The notes under the pieces: model-generated
Databases searched by the model: none
Told to the model about the DNA's origin: nothing
The model's input: the letters and a program-made list of their open reading frames with translations, nothing else
Source: an uncultured Rhizobiaceae group bacterium
Lineage (GTDB): Bacteria; Pseudomonadota; Alphaproteobacteria; Rhizobiales; Rhizobiaceae
DNA: 64,000 bases
Assembly: GCA_947501445.1 (NCBI GenBank)
Contig: CANMVS010000008.1
Coordinates: 124,001 to 188,000, forward strand
Direction: 5' to 3'
Shown here: in pieces, positions 37,750 to 46,272 of the stretch
Position numbering within the stretch: position 1 is the first letter of the stretch
Layout: every line of letters begins with the position of its first letter
Program-made: the position numbers and the translations under genes

Positions 37750-37880
37750 AAAAAAAAACGGGCTAGAGATTTCTCTCAGGCCCGTAGAGCAGAAGGTTCG
37801 TATGTCGAACCTCCAGAGGGGAACACAGCCAACGTAGATGAAACTGGGAGGAAGAGCTCATCTATGCTCGTTGGCTGTTC
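37750..37880 (-). ncRNA. Trans-acting small RNA candidate (alpha-r8/mmgR-like)
   Basis: Read on the minus strand, this is about 130 nt with three hairpins. The first is a 10-bp stem (37869-37878 with 37825-37834) continued by a 7-bp stem (37858-37864 with 37835-37841); its loop holds CUUCCUCCC, complementary to Shine-Dalgarno sequences. The second hairpin has GGUUCG and CGAACC arms (37796-37812). The third is an intrinsic terminator (37759-37784, CGGGC...GCCCG) followed by nine U. A pyrimidine-rich UUCCUCCC loop is known from rhizobial alpha-r8/mmgR RNAs; family membership is inference. Confidence 0.75.
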
Positions 37881-37883
37881 TAG

Positions 37884-37912
37884 ATATGTTAATTCGTATC
37901 GGCTTTTGCAAG
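37884..37912 (-). promoter_or_regulatory. Promoter of the small RNA
   Basis: On the minus strand CTTGCA (37907-37912) and ACATAT (37884-37889) are separated by exactly 17 bases. They match an alphaproteobacterial housekeeping promoter (CTTGAC, TATAnT-like). The predicted start falls at about 37877-37880, the base of the first hairpin. Confidence 0.65.
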
Positions 37913-38118
37913 GGGAAGCATTGCATGGCAGCTATGCATAAAGTGCAGGGCTTGAGCGATTGATGTTATAAAGGCAGCATATCCAGCCTTTACGAGAAAG
38001 TTCCGGCACGCTTTACCGGTTATCGATCTGACGATTTTTCCGCCGTAATGTCATGTTTCCTTGATGGTTGGCTTCTGAGCCATCTGCATCCGGTGTTTGT
38101 TCCTGGCGAGGTAGGGTT

Positions 38119-38168
38119 TGGAGCAATTCAGGTTTTGACGGAATCGGCAAAACCTGAATGTATCAACA
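38119..38168 (-). repeat. Dispersed repeat, partial copy 5 (second hairpin only, reverse)
   Basis: About 50 bp containing only the strong hairpin: ATTCAGGTTTTG and CAAAACCTGAAT arms around ACGGAATCGG. The first-hairpin half is missing. It lies 51 bp beyond the stop of the di-heme peroxidase gene, where it could act as its terminator. Confidence 0.85.
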
Positions 38169-38218
38169 TACCATTGTTCGGGTGGATAGGGCAGCGGTAA
38201 CCACAGGTGTACGCTGCT

Positions 38219-40018
38219 CTATCGGATTGGCGGGTTTGGCACCGGCTCAACATTACAGATGTCAGATGCACAAGCCGGAAGATCCGGTGTGGCAATCAGC
38301 AGATCGTTGCCCTGGGTTGCTGCCTGGCCGCCAGTCTGACACGTGCCTGCGTAAATATCCCGATTTGGAAAAGGTAGACCATATCCGTCCGTCAGCGTCT
38401 CCAGAAATGCAACGATTTGATCCTCTTCTTTATCGGTCAGACCAAGGTTGCCGATTGTCGTATCCATATTGTTCGGCACTTCGGGCATCGGCCAGCAATC
38501 AACCCTTTCAGTTGTCCCCGCAGGACAATGGCCAGACGTAACAGGATAAGCATGAAGATCGCGCGTATTGTAAAAGTGAACCAGCTGTTTCAGGCTTTTG
38601 ATATAGCCATTGTGAAAGAATGCTTTCTGATAATACGGTACTGGCTCGCCATTGCCGTCAACGCGGCCTGCTTCAGTCGTCGGACACTGTTTTGGCGTCA
38701 TCGCAACATTGCGCGCTGAAACGGTCCTCATTGCTCCGTCGAAAGCCGGCGCCTTGTCGGTCCAACTGTTATTGGGATTGACGCCATTGACGTTTCTGAG
38801 AAAACTGGCGAGACCAAGATCGCGGAACCCAAACCCTGCAGCATTTGGCACAAAGCCAGTCGGATCCGGTGTTGTCTCGTAATAGAATGGCAATCTCGGA
38901 TTGAGTGGAAGGCCCAGATTCGCAAACGTAAAGTCCGTGAACAAGGGCGTCAAATCAGCAGGGTCACCGCCATCGGTTGCCCCATCCTTCAAAAGTGTTG
39001 TGGTCCCATCCAAATGGCACGAATTGCAATTCGCTTTGCCGCGAAAGAGCACGTATCCGGCCTGTTCTTCCTTGCTTAGTTGGTAATCGCCAGCCAAAAA
39101 GGCATCAAATTTGGAAGAGAAGGCATCAACGTCCGGTGAGTTTTGATAGAATGATAACGATTGACCCCAATGTTGATAAGCTGTGTTGGACTTGGCGCGG
39201 GCTTCCGGGCTCAGCGGAACCGGCGTCGGGTTATTGGCATGTGCTTGCGCACCGATCGGAATTGAGCAAACCTTTTCGGTGTCTTCCGGCCAGTGAAAAT
39301 CCAAAGAGCCTTCACCCCAAATATCCTCGAAAAGAGGGCGGTATGCGGCTTGCGACAACCGGTAGATAACGCAGGCGGTGTCGGGAAATCCCATTTCATC
39401 GGCACTAACGGGCGGATCGGTCGCCTGTTCCGCATTGGGGTTCTGTAACGCTTGGCCAGTCGCCCGGCCATCCCAAAAATTTCCGCCATAAAAGTCGCCT
39501 TGTGTTCGGTTATATTGCAGCACAGGTGAGCGTGACGCATAGGTGTAGCGCATCGGCGTGCGGACAACAGTGCGACCGTGGAACGACCCTGGATAGGCGG
39601 ACATTGTGAGATTGACGGAAGGAATGGATCCACCAAATCCAGCGTAGGGCATATGGCAGAAAGCGCAGGCCTGATTGCCACCGACTGACATTGACTCGTC
39701 ATAATTCATCAGCTCGCCAAGCAGGCTGCGTGCCTGATAGCCGTTTCCAACGATTGTTGGCGGGTTGCCGGCCCGCTTGATTGGACCAAGTGCCTTCAAT
39801 TCGTCCAGCGCGCGATTGAATGCAACACGAATTTCGGCGCGAACGCGTTCGATCTCAGCGTCAAGATCGCCTGGCAAGATCCCTGATGGATAGGGATCGT
39901 ATAGCCCGACCTGAACCGTATCGTTTGGCGTTGACGTGTCCTGAGAAGTCGCGGGAGTCGTGCTAACCGATCCCAGAATGCCGGCAACAGCAATCAAATC
40001 AAAAATTTTCCGCTTCAC
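38219..40018 (-). CDS. Secreted di-heme cytochrome c peroxidase/MauG-family protein
   Basis: 599 residues from a GTG at 40018 that follows a GAGGA site and opens a signal peptide (IFDLIAVAGILGSVSTTPATS). Two heme-binding CxxCH motifs are visible: NQACAFCHMPYAGFGG in the N-terminal half and KANCNSCHLDG in the second half, as in bacterial cytochrome c peroxidases and MauG-like oxidases. At about 600 residues it is much longer than a classic CcpA (about 330). It lies directly downstream of the multicopper oxidase gene (84 bp gap), so the two are probably one operon acting in the periplasm. The substrate is unknown. A longer frame starts at 40078. Confidence 0.88.
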   Translation of the reverse strand: MKRKIFDLIAVAGILGSVSTTPATSQDTSTPNDTVQVGLYDPYPSGILPGDLDAEIERVRAEIRVAFNRALDELKALGPIKRAGNPPTIVGNGYQARSLLGELMNYDESMSVGGNQACAFCHMPYAGFGGSIPSVNLTMSAYPGSFHGRTVVRTPMRYTYASRSPVLQYNRTQGDFYGGNFWDGRATGQALQNPNAEQATDPPVSADEMGFPDTACVIYRLSQAAYRPLFEDIWGEGSLDFHWPEDTEKVCSIPIGAQAHANNPTPVPLSPEARAKSNTAYQHWGQSLSFYQNSPDVDAFSSKFDAFLAGDYQLSKEEQAGYVLFRGKANCNSCHLDGTTTLLKDGATDGGDPADLTPLFTDFTFANLGLPLNPRLPFYYETTPDPTGFVPNAAGFGFRDLGLASFLRNVNGVNPNNSWTDKAPAFDGAMRTVSARNVAMTPKQCPTTEAGRVDGNGEPVPYYQKAFFHNGYIKSLKQLVHFYNTRDLHAYPVTSGHCPAGTTERVDCWPMPEVPNNMDTTIGNLGLTDKEEDQIVAFLETLTDGYGLPFPNRDIYAGTCQTGGQAATQGNDLLIATPDLPACASDICNVEPVPNPPIR

Positions 40019-40102
40019 TCGATCCTCCAGTTGATTGTGGCTTCGCTTTGTCTGTGGCGATGCGCTTGATTGTTCCAAGAGCCCGAGGCGCTGGGCTGGG
40101 TG

Positions 40103-42067
40103 CTACGGGAGAACGATTTCAATGGTCTGCATCATCCCCTGGTCTTCGTGATCAAGAATATGACAATGGATAACAAATCGGCCAATATAGCGCCGATACT
40201 TCATCCGCACCCGGATCGTGTAGGCCTCTTCGGGCGACTTCTTTGGGTTTTTGACCCAGATCGTGTCCTTCCAGACACCCTTCAATCCGGCATATTGATT
40301 ATCAATCTCACCGGTGAAATCATCGACGTTATCGGGGTCTGAAACGTCCTTACCATTCGGATCAAGTACTTCAACAATCTGGAATGGGTTGACGTGGATA
40401 TGGTGCGGATGTCCCTCCCAGGTCGAGGACAGCACCCAATCCTCCACATCGCCAAGCTTCAGGAACCGGGTATCATTTGGGTCGAATGTTTTTCCGTTGA
40501 TCTCATAGCGGACAGGATTTGTTGTAATGTCGATGTTGAAAACCACGTGTTGTGTGTGTTCTGCTTCGGCATCGAGTAGCGAGGTGTGGGCAGCGAAGGC
40601 AGCAAGGCTCAACCCGTCTTCAAGATCGTTGATGACACGAGCAACCATATCGCCCGAGATATTTTCACGAGCCGCGGTGCTGAGTGCGTCCATAAGCGCT
40701 TCGCGTTGAGTGCCTTCGGACACGTCAACACCCGCATCCACTTCGACCAGCGCCAGCAGTTCCCCGTCATGGGGTGTGGCAATGTCCATGCCGCCACCAA
40801 CCGGGTCGCGATCATCGATAAGGCAGTATCGCCCCGCCAAAGGGAAACTCACAAGTGCATCCCACCGGTAACCTGGCTGCATCACCGCATTGTCCCGCGT
40901 GCGCACACGATCCATGGTAAGGCCGTCAGCAGCAACGAGATGCAGCGGCACCCCGGGTCCGCGGCAGGCTGCGGCTATTGTATCAGCGTTGCCGCCATTC
41001 GCGCCTTGCAAAGCCGCCTCGTCGAGGGCAGCGATCTTGAGATTCACCGTATCGCGAACACCGGCATGGATCATCCGCCAGCGCTCAAACTGACCTGATA
41101 CCGCCCCCTTCAGGACCGGAAGGTTACTGCCATTGATTGACGTATGGCGTCCTGACGCATTCCACACGCCACCACCGAATGTGTTTGGACCATTCGTGTC
41201 GAGATATTGCTCGATAACGCCCACCTGCCCATCATCACAGACCCAGGCGCCAAGCGGGTCGTCCGGCGGATCGGTCTTGATCCGTCCATCTTCACCCTCG
41301 CAGGCATAGGCAAATTGTTGAAACAACATGACGCGCTCTTTGAACGGCTGACTGTCAGTCGGAAGCAAAAGCACGTCCAGATCACCAGGAAAATCATGGC
41401 CCGGCATCCGGTCTCCACGAACGATGAGCGCCCCGGCCATGCCACTGGAGACCTGCAGTGCGGTCGATCCATGTAGATGCGGGTGATACCAGAACGTGCC
41501 TGCAGGATGATCCGACGGAATAGCATACTCATGCTCGAAACTGGCACCTGGATCGAACCGCAGGAATATATTGTCGCTGTTGCCACTTGGGCTTACCCAA
41601 AGGCCGTGAACGTGCATATTTGTGCTGTTGAAGCAGTGTGGAATGTTGAGACTGTGAGCAACTGCAGTGTGACCGCCATGATCACAACTAGGGTCATTGG
41701 AGGGGAGGTCGTTGCTCAAGTGGAGCCGGAGTGTATCGCCGGGACGTGTTTCTATGGTCGGCCCAACAAGCGTTGCTGCAGTAGCTTCGCCGGCCAGGTA
41801 ACTCCGCAGGCGCACCCGATCGGCTCTTTGTGTCGAAGCATTCCACAGTCTGCTATCTCGATAATTGACTGTAAGTGCAACCTGAAGATCTTTCGAGCCC
41901 CTGACAGCGTCGAGATCCTGTGCTCCGGTCGTTCGTCCAACAATGGGTGGATTGACTAACGTTGTACCCGCTCCGCCTGTGACGGTTTGCGAAAACGAAG
42001 GCGCACCAGCGACCACCGAGCCAAACAGGAACACAACCAGTCTCAAAAAGGCTTTGCGATGTCCCAC
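40103..42067 (-). CDS. Secreted multicopper oxidase
   Basis: About 654 residues from a GTG at 42067 (GGAG 9 bases upstream), opening a signal peptide (AFLRLVVFLFGSVVAGAPSFS). An ATG at 42292 would extend it by 75 residues with a second hydrophobic stretch. Copper-binding blocks are HVHGLWV, GTFWYHPHLHG, EGHPHHIHVNPF and HCHILDHEDQGMM, so all four coppers can be bound. It has three cupredoxin domains with inserted Asp/Gly-rich segments. It is the first gene of a pair with the di-heme peroxidase. A copy of the cluster's 43-bp regulatory element lies upstream at 42390-42432. Confidence 0.9.
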   Translation of the reverse strand: MGHRKAFLRLVVFLFGSVVAGAPSFSQTVTGGAGTTLVNPPIVGRTTGAQDLDAVRGSKDLQVALTVNYRDSRLWNASTQRADRVRLRSYLAGEATAATLVGPTIETRPGDTLRLHLSNDLPSNDPSCDHGGHTAVAHSLNIPHCFNSTNMHVHGLWVSPSGNSDNIFLRFDPGASFEHEYAIPSDHPAGTFWYHPHLHGSTALQVSSGMAGALIVRGDRMPGHDFPGDLDVLLLPTDSQPFKERVMLFQQFAYACEGEDGRIKTDPPDDPLGAWVCDDGQVGVIEQYLDTNGPNTFGGGVWNASGRHTSINGSNLPVLKGAVSGQFERWRMIHAGVRDTVNLKIAALDEAALQGANGGNADTIAAACRGPGVPLHLVAADGLTMDRVRTRDNAVMQPGYRWDALVSFPLAGRYCLIDDRDPVGGGMDIATPHDGELLALVEVDAGVDVSEGTQREALMDALSTAARENISGDMVARVINDLEDGLSLAAFAAHTSLLDAEAEHTQHVVFNIDITTNPVRYEINGKTFDPNDTRFLKLGDVEDWVLSSTWEGHPHHIHVNPFQIVEVLDPNGKDVSDPDNVDDFTGEIDNQYAGLKGVWKDTIWVKNPKKSPEEAYTIRVRMKYRRYIGRFVIHCHILDHEDQGMMQTIEIVLP

Positions 42068-42389
42068 TGATTTGGCTCCGATCCGAGGAACCTGATCATC
42101 GTGGCCAGCATGTCCGGTAGGGGGAGAGTTGAATGGGGCCGCGGCTGCAAGAGTGCGAGCAGACCTTGCGATCAGAAAGATTATGCCACAAAACCAAAAC
42201 AAGAAAGTCAATTGATGGAAGCAATGACGCCATTTTGGGGTCACGTTATGATATGCACGCGCAGTCGTACAAGAAGGCATCGCAGGCCCCACACTTAGGA
42301 TCTTCCAACTGACATTGCTAAGAACGCTACATCATGACTACAAGACAATAGCAGTATTCACTTAGAAGGTATCCCGCAGGTGCCCTGTG

Positions 42390-42432
42390 TGTCATTGGCT
42401 CAATGTCTCAAGTTTGTTGTTTCTGCGTCTCT
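42390..42432 (-). promoter_or_regulatory. Cluster regulatory element S1 (upstream of the multicopper oxidase)
   Basis: Read on the minus strand: AGAGAC half-site (42432-42427), then ACAACAAACT, then TGAGAC (42410-42405) 22 bp later, ending GCCAATGACA at 42390. A -10-like GATACC follows the GACA after 16 bases. It has the same sequence plan as S2-S6. Confidence 0.8.
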
Positions 42433-42467
42433 GATAGAGCAAACGAGCACCGTTGGGTTGGTCGGAA

Positions 42468-42510
42468 TGAGACGGAGCAGCAACGAAGTTGAGATGCCCG
42501 GCCAATGACA
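42468..42510 (+). promoter_or_regulatory. Cluster regulatory element S6 (upstream of the 42663 gene)
   Basis: TGAGAC at 42468-42473 and TGAGAT at 42490-42495 (22-bp period), with CAGCAACGAAGT between and GCCAATGACA at 42501-42510. It points towards the small secreted protein gene at 42663 and is divergent from S1, 36 bp away. Confidence 0.8.
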
Positions 42511-42662
42511 CGTTTTAGTGTCCGCATTATGCTTCCAGCACCTTTTGTCCTACTGAAGAGCGACGGTCGCACGTTCAATCGAATAGGAAAGGTTTTTCTC
42601 ACGCTTTGCGTAGGAGAATTGCCGTAGTAGCGCGAGCCTCGACCAGAACGGAGTTGTAATTG

Positions 42663-43001
42663 ATGGATGTTCAACACGCAATTCGGGCAGCATGTATCAG
42701 CGTTTTGTTTTTGTTGGGTATCGCGGGCGCTGCCACTGCAAATTCAATCCAAACCTTCGTTTGCAAAAGCCCTACCTGCACGAAAACATTCCACAATGCC
42801 AAAGGCCCGGAGGCCTCGCTTGAAGCTTATTGCGAATCAAGTACCGGAGAGATTAAAAGGCCGAGCTCTCTAACATGCTCAACACCTGCAGTATTCGCAA
42901 TTTGCAACGTGATGTCCATATCAGTTTCTCCAAAAAACAGCCTGGTTTGCGTGTGTTTCCGTAAGAAGGAGATGACATTCAAGTCAACGATTAGGTGTTA
43001 G
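42663..43001 (+). CDS. Small secreted 8-Cys protein, subfamily A (first copy)
   Basis: 112 residues: a signal peptide (ISVLFLLGIAGAATA) then a mature domain of about 85 residues with eight cysteines. Markers are FVCKSPTCTKTFHNAKGP, a Cys in EAYC, SLTCSTPAVFAIC, VCVC and a C-terminal IRC. It is clearly paralogous to the next gene (shared KTF..AKGP and TC(S/T)TPAVFA). The even number and spacing of cysteines suggest four disulfides and an extracytoplasmic location. ATG at 42663 follows GGAG. No known family is recognised. It is controlled by element S6 if the motif is functional. Confidence 0.8.
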   Translation: MDVQHAIRAACISVLFLLGIAGAATANSIQTFVCKSPTCTKTFHNAKGPEASLEAYCESSTGEIKRPSSLTCSTPAVFAICNVMSISVSPKNSLVCVCFRKKEMTFKSTIRC

Positions 43002-43045
43002 TAGACAGCGCGCTGAGAGAATTTGGACAGAACGGAGTATATCAA

Positions 43046-43366
43046 GTGAAAATTCGAAGAATATTTCATGTTGCATGTGTCGCTATATTCGCGATCTGCG
43101 GAATGGCGGGTCATGGATACTCAGATTCAATTTATACGTTTGTCTGCAAGAAGACAAAATGCGAAAAAACGTTCAAAAAAGCCAAGGGGCCGGCAGTTCA
43201 AATCGCGGCATTTTGCGAATTGCAGGCTGGAAAAGAGCAAAGATCAAAATCAATAACATGCACAACGCCTGCTGTTTTTGCAGGATGTCAGACATTCGGT
43301 GCAACAGCATCATGTACGTGCGGGAGAAAAACAAGGATGACTATTAAGGTGGCGGTAACGTGCTAG
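43046..43366 (+). CDS. Small secreted 8-Cys protein, subfamily A (second copy)
   Basis: 106 residues from a GTG at 43046 (GGAG 8 bases upstream). The signal peptide is IFHVACVAIFAICGMAGHGYS. The mature part has FVCKKTKCEKTFKKAKGP, AAFCEL, SITCTTPAVFAGC, SCTC and ends VTC. It is basic, with many lysines. It lies 45 bp downstream of its paralogue and is probably co-transcribed. The closest visible relatives are inside this window; function unknown. A partial dispersed repeat begins 20 bp after the stop. Confidence 0.8.
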   Translation: MKIRRIFHVACVAIFAICGMAGHGYSDSIYTFVCKKTKCEKTFKKAKGPAVQIAAFCELQAGKEQRSKSITCTTPAVFAGCQTFGATASCTCGRKTRMTIKVAVTC

Positions 43367-43385
43367 CAGCCTGCTAGAACCTGGT

Positions 43386-43465
43386 GCGGATCAGGATTAC
43401 GGTGTCAGCCTTTGGTCTTGTCAATGCATTCAGGTTCTACCGATTCCTTCAGAGCCTGAATTGCG
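43386..43465 (+). repeat. Dispersed repeat, partial copy 6
   Basis: About 80 bp, forward. It retains GGATTACGGTGTCAGCC and the second hairpin with decayed arms (CATTCAGGTTCTACC and AGAGCCTGAATTGC); the GGACCGTTTCACG start is lost. It lies between the convergent small-protein gene and the lipoprotein gene. Confidence 0.8.
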
Positions 43466-43561
43466 CCGGTAGGTGAATGTGATGGAGTTGAGGTGTCTGA
43501 TTCCAGATGGAACAGATTTTGCAACATTTACATCAGCCGGAGACCGGCAAAATCATATGCC

Positions 43562-44743
43562 TTATCTCGGTCCGAGAATTATTGTCGGATTGTCAGGCAG
43601 TTGTTCCTGGGCGGTATTGAGAGTCTGGAGATCTTTGACGATGGTCAATGCGCGATAACTGAAATCATTTTCTGGCGCTCCCAGTTCCTGTTGGCGTATC
43701 CAGTAGACCCGGTTGTCAATTTTTGCCGAGATTGAACCGCGACCCATGCGCGAGCCAGCTTCGACCTTGAAGATTGGAACACTGCGTCCGTTTCGCGTCG
43801 TCAGCGTAGGGGTCCATGGATCTTCTCGAGCAAACTGATCTCTCACGATCTCTCCTAAAAAGTGAATGATCCCGTTTGGCGAACGAAGTGTTAGGCCGGT
43901 GCCCTGTGCATTAAACAGACTGCGGCCAACAAGGCCGGTGCGGGTGAAGCTAATATCAACCTTTCCATCCTCGTTGCCTTCGACCTTTGCGTTGGTGATT
44001 GACAGGGCCTCAGAAAATGCTCTGAATTGCGTATATGTGCACCTGCTCGTGGCATCATTGCTCAGCTTAACGAGAATGTCGGTCCCGGAGTAGCGCGATT
44101 GTTGGTCAACTTTGGCTGAATGTCGATCAATTTTGCAAGTGATCTCCCCAAATGAATTCTCAAAGTTCTGGCATATTCCGCGATGTGCGCTGGAAAGCGT
44201 TTGATATCGTTTTTTGCAAATGTCGTGTGCGCTGAACACAACATCATTATAATCATCGAGTGTTACAACGATTGCTTTTACGAGCAACGACATCAGCAGG
44301 TGGATGTGGGCTCCATCACGGCTTTCGATTAGAAACGCAAAAAGTTGCGGCGTTACCTGAGTATGCATTGCCCGCGTAAAATCCCGAGTTTCGAGCGAGG
44401 ATGCGTTTGCACTTCTATCGCGACCGACATTTGCCGAAAGGCTTGCGTTGAGCGGCGACCATGATGACGCGTCGAGCGGTATGTTGGCACTGCCCGATGG
44501 CGACAAACCAACAGATGTTCCCGCAGAGTAATCACCCAGCACCGAATAGTAATTCGGGTAGCCCTTGGCGGATCGGATGACATTGGTGAGAAGCAGGTTG
44601 TTTGATGCCTGTTCGAGACCAACATTGTAGTAAACACCGCTGCTGCCTACCATGTTTTGGCATCCGGCAAGTATCAAGGACGCGAAAGCCAAACCGATCA
44701 GGTTAGCGGATGCCATGCCGACTCTCATTTTTTTATTGTACAT
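43562..44743 (-). CDS. Orphan outer-membrane-type lipoprotein
   Basis: 393 residues with a signal sequence and lipobox (LAFASLILAGC, Cys near 28). The rest has no recognised domain. Conserved-looking segments are YYNVGLEQASNNLLLTNVIRSAKGYPNYYSVLGDYSAG and HIHLLMSLLVKAIVVTLDD. The region 175-235 has several cysteines. The N-terminal N(L)LLTN(V)IR(S) pattern recalls large hypothetical lipoproteins of other alphaproteobacteria, from memory only. Element S2 lies 332 bp upstream and points at this gene, so it appears to belong to the cluster regulon. It converges on the subfamily A small-protein genes. Confidence 0.75.
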   Translation of the reverse strand: MYNKKMRVGMASANLIGLAFASLILAGCQNMVGSSGVYYNVGLEQASNNLLLTNVIRSAKGYPNYYSVLGDYSAGTSVGLSPSGSANIPLDASSWSPLNASLSANVGRDRSANASSLETRDFTRAMHTQVTPQLFAFLIESRDGAHIHLLMSLLVKAIVVTLDDYNDVVFSAHDICKKRYQTLSSAHRGICQNFENSFGEITCKIDRHSAKVDQQSRYSGTDILVKLSNDATSRCTYTQFRAFSEALSITNAKVEGNEDGKVDISFTRTGLVGRSLFNAQGTGLTLRSPNGIIHFLGEIVRDQFAREDPWTPTLTTRNGRSVPIFKVEAGSRMGRGSISAKIDNRVYWIRQQELGAPENDFSYRALTIVKDLQTLNTAQEQLPDNPTIILGPR

Positions 44744-45192
44744 TCAAATGCTCTTTCAACCTGGGTTCCACGCTCACGGCAATGCTCGGCCAGCCGGTTG
44801 AACATCGACCCGGATGCGAAAATTGCTCTTCCTCATCATCTACCGGCAGTCGCTCAGCTCAAACTCGGCAAAATGGCAATGTTCCCGAGTACCCAGAAAG
44901 GAATGGATAGTGGGGACTCAAAAAAGCAAGGCTGCTGATGGTGTTTTGATCGATAGCCTCCGTTCCCATCCCTACGACCAATAAATCAGCACGCACTGAA
45001 GAACGACCGGCCGTTTTGCAGCCACAGTCCATCAGTAGAAATCTGTATGAGTATTAGCCCGTCAATGCCGTGGCTGTCATTGGCTCTGCATCTCAAGTTT
45101 GTTGTCGCTTTGTCTCGTACGGTCGGTGTGGACAGCTCTGAAATTCAGGTCGAAATGTTATCCAATGCTGGTGACCCAAGCTGGGGTATGCA
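44744..45192. other. Intergenic region with element S2
   Basis: 449 bp between the lipoprotein start and the araC stop. It holds S2 (45075-45117). A 26-codon frame just upstream of the lipoprotein start is possible but has no support beyond its overlap with that start. Nothing else is seen. Confidence 0.5.
45075..45117 (-). promoter_or_regulatory. Cluster regulatory element S2 (upstream of the lipoprotein)
   Basis: Minus strand: CGAGAC (45117-45112), CGACAACAAACT, TGAGAT (45095-45090), GCCAATGACA ending at 45075, with a 22-bp half-site period. GCTAAT follows the GACA after 16 bases, a good -10 position. Confidence 0.8.
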
Positions 45193-46272
45193 TCACAGCC
45201 GATGCTGGCGCATCCAGTGATGAATGAGGTGCTGTTTGCCGCCGACAGCCTTTGCGTTTGACGGCACAGCACCCATCGCCAGGCAATCATTTGGCGCTAT
45301 ATCGAACCGTTGACGAAAACGGCGATGGAAATTGCTTGCATCAATGTAGCCCCATCGGGAGGCGACGGACTTGACCAGACCACGGGCTGGCGCAGCCGCG
45401 CACAGCTCAAGCAGGCACCGGTCGAGGCGACGCCCAGAGATATAATGCTCAACGCCTCCGTCCTCACGGAACCGGCGATAAAGCGAGGCACGTGAAAGAC
45501 CGAAGTGCCTGCACAAATTTGCCGTATTCAGGTCAGGATCGGCCAAGTGCGTTTCGATATGGTCGCGCATTGCGAGATTCAAAGTGGCTTCAGTATTTTG
45601 TAGAACTGTGTCCTCCTTGCGTCCAAGCAGAAACCTCTGAATCAGACCGGCGAATCCATAGGAGAGATCCTCTATCTCCTGCAAATCGCCATCAGCATGC
45701 ACTGTATCGAGTGCGTCCAATGCTGTTTCCAGCAAACGCGCTTGCGGTTTTGAACGCGGGAGCGAAACATAATGCGGATCTCGCGATGGATCATACCCGA
45801 CAAAGTCATGTGGAATCAGAACACCGTTGCCAACAACATCTGTAGTCGATGTCGTGTAGCATTGCGACATATCGATCAAATGAAGTTTTCCCTCATTTAT
45901 CTCTGTTGCAATATCGCCGACAACGCCGCGTCCCTCGCCTTTGGCATAGCGTTCAAAAAGGAGGTAGTTGCAATCGAATTCGTTGATCTTTTTCGGATCG
46001 CGGGACAATACCAGCGGCGTAAACCGTACCTTGGTGATGATGAGCCGACTGGCTAATTGAAAGTCAGCCTCTGCGGAAAACTGCTGCGGTTCTGTCTTGA
46101 TACGAACATCGTAGAATGCACGTCCCAAGTCACGCCATTCTTCCAGTGAATACTGCGACACTGCATTGTTCCCCAAAACGTGCAACTTCTCATTCGAGCA
46201 TAAAGTTTTTTCCAGCAAGAGTCCATTTACTGCAATCTCCACTTGGCGGAGCAGCACCGATTTGAAGAACAT
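45193..46272 (-). CDS. AraC-family regulator of the secreted-protein cluster (candidate activator)
   Basis: 359 residues. The N-terminal region (about 35-225, with EEWRDLGRAFYDVRI and CNYLLFERYAKGEGRG) fits the AraC-binding-like regulatory domain of OruR/FeaR-type activators. The C-terminal double helix-turn-helix (about 250-340) reads TANLCRHFGLSRASLYRRFRE and VASRWGYIDASNFHRRFRQRF. It is the only regulator inside the small-protein cluster, and the cluster's repeated element has the direct-repeat form AraC proteins usually bind. Control of those genes is inference. No copy of the element faces its own start. Confidence 0.9.
   Translation of the reverse strand: MFFKSVLLRQVEIAVNGLLLEKTLCSNEKLHVLGNNAVSQYSLEEWRDLGRAFYDVRIKTEPQQFSAEADFQLASRLIITKVRFTPLVLSRDPKKINEFDCNYLLFERYAKGEGRGVVGDIATEINEGKLHLIDMSQCYTTSTTDVVGNGVLIPHDFVGYDPSRDPHYVSLPRSKPQARLLETALDALDTVHADGDLQEIEDLSYGFAGLIQRFLLGRKEDTVLQNTEATLNLAMRDHIETHLADPDLNTANLCRHFGLSRASLYRRFREDGGVEHYISGRRLDRCLLELCAAAPARGLVKSVASRWGYIDASNFHRRFRQRFDIAPNDCLAMGAVPSNAKAVGGKQHLIHHWMRQHRL

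Larger units (their letters stand above)
37366..38218. other. Intergenic region with the small RNA and a partial repeat
   Basis: 853 bp without a protein gene. It carries the TIM-cupin leader (37366-37500), the small RNA (37750-37880) with its promoter, and a partial copy of the dispersed repeat (38119-38168). The stretches 37500-37745 and 37915-38115 show nothing I can name. Confidence 0.6.

Noticed and set aside
37796-37812. tRNA T-arm-like sequence
   Set aside because: The GGTTCG/CGAACC hairpin has no acceptor, D or anticodon arms; it fits the second hairpin of the small RNA.
42067-42292. Extending the multicopper oxidase to the ATG at 42292
   Set aside because: This adds 75 residues with an extra hydrophobic stretch before a good signal peptide; the GTG at 42067 has a ribosome site and gives a normal export signal. 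Not fully excluded.
44744-44830. 26-codon frame overlapping the start of the lipoprotein gene
   Set aside because: Too short and unsupported; a stop lies just upstream in frame and no ribosome site is visible.
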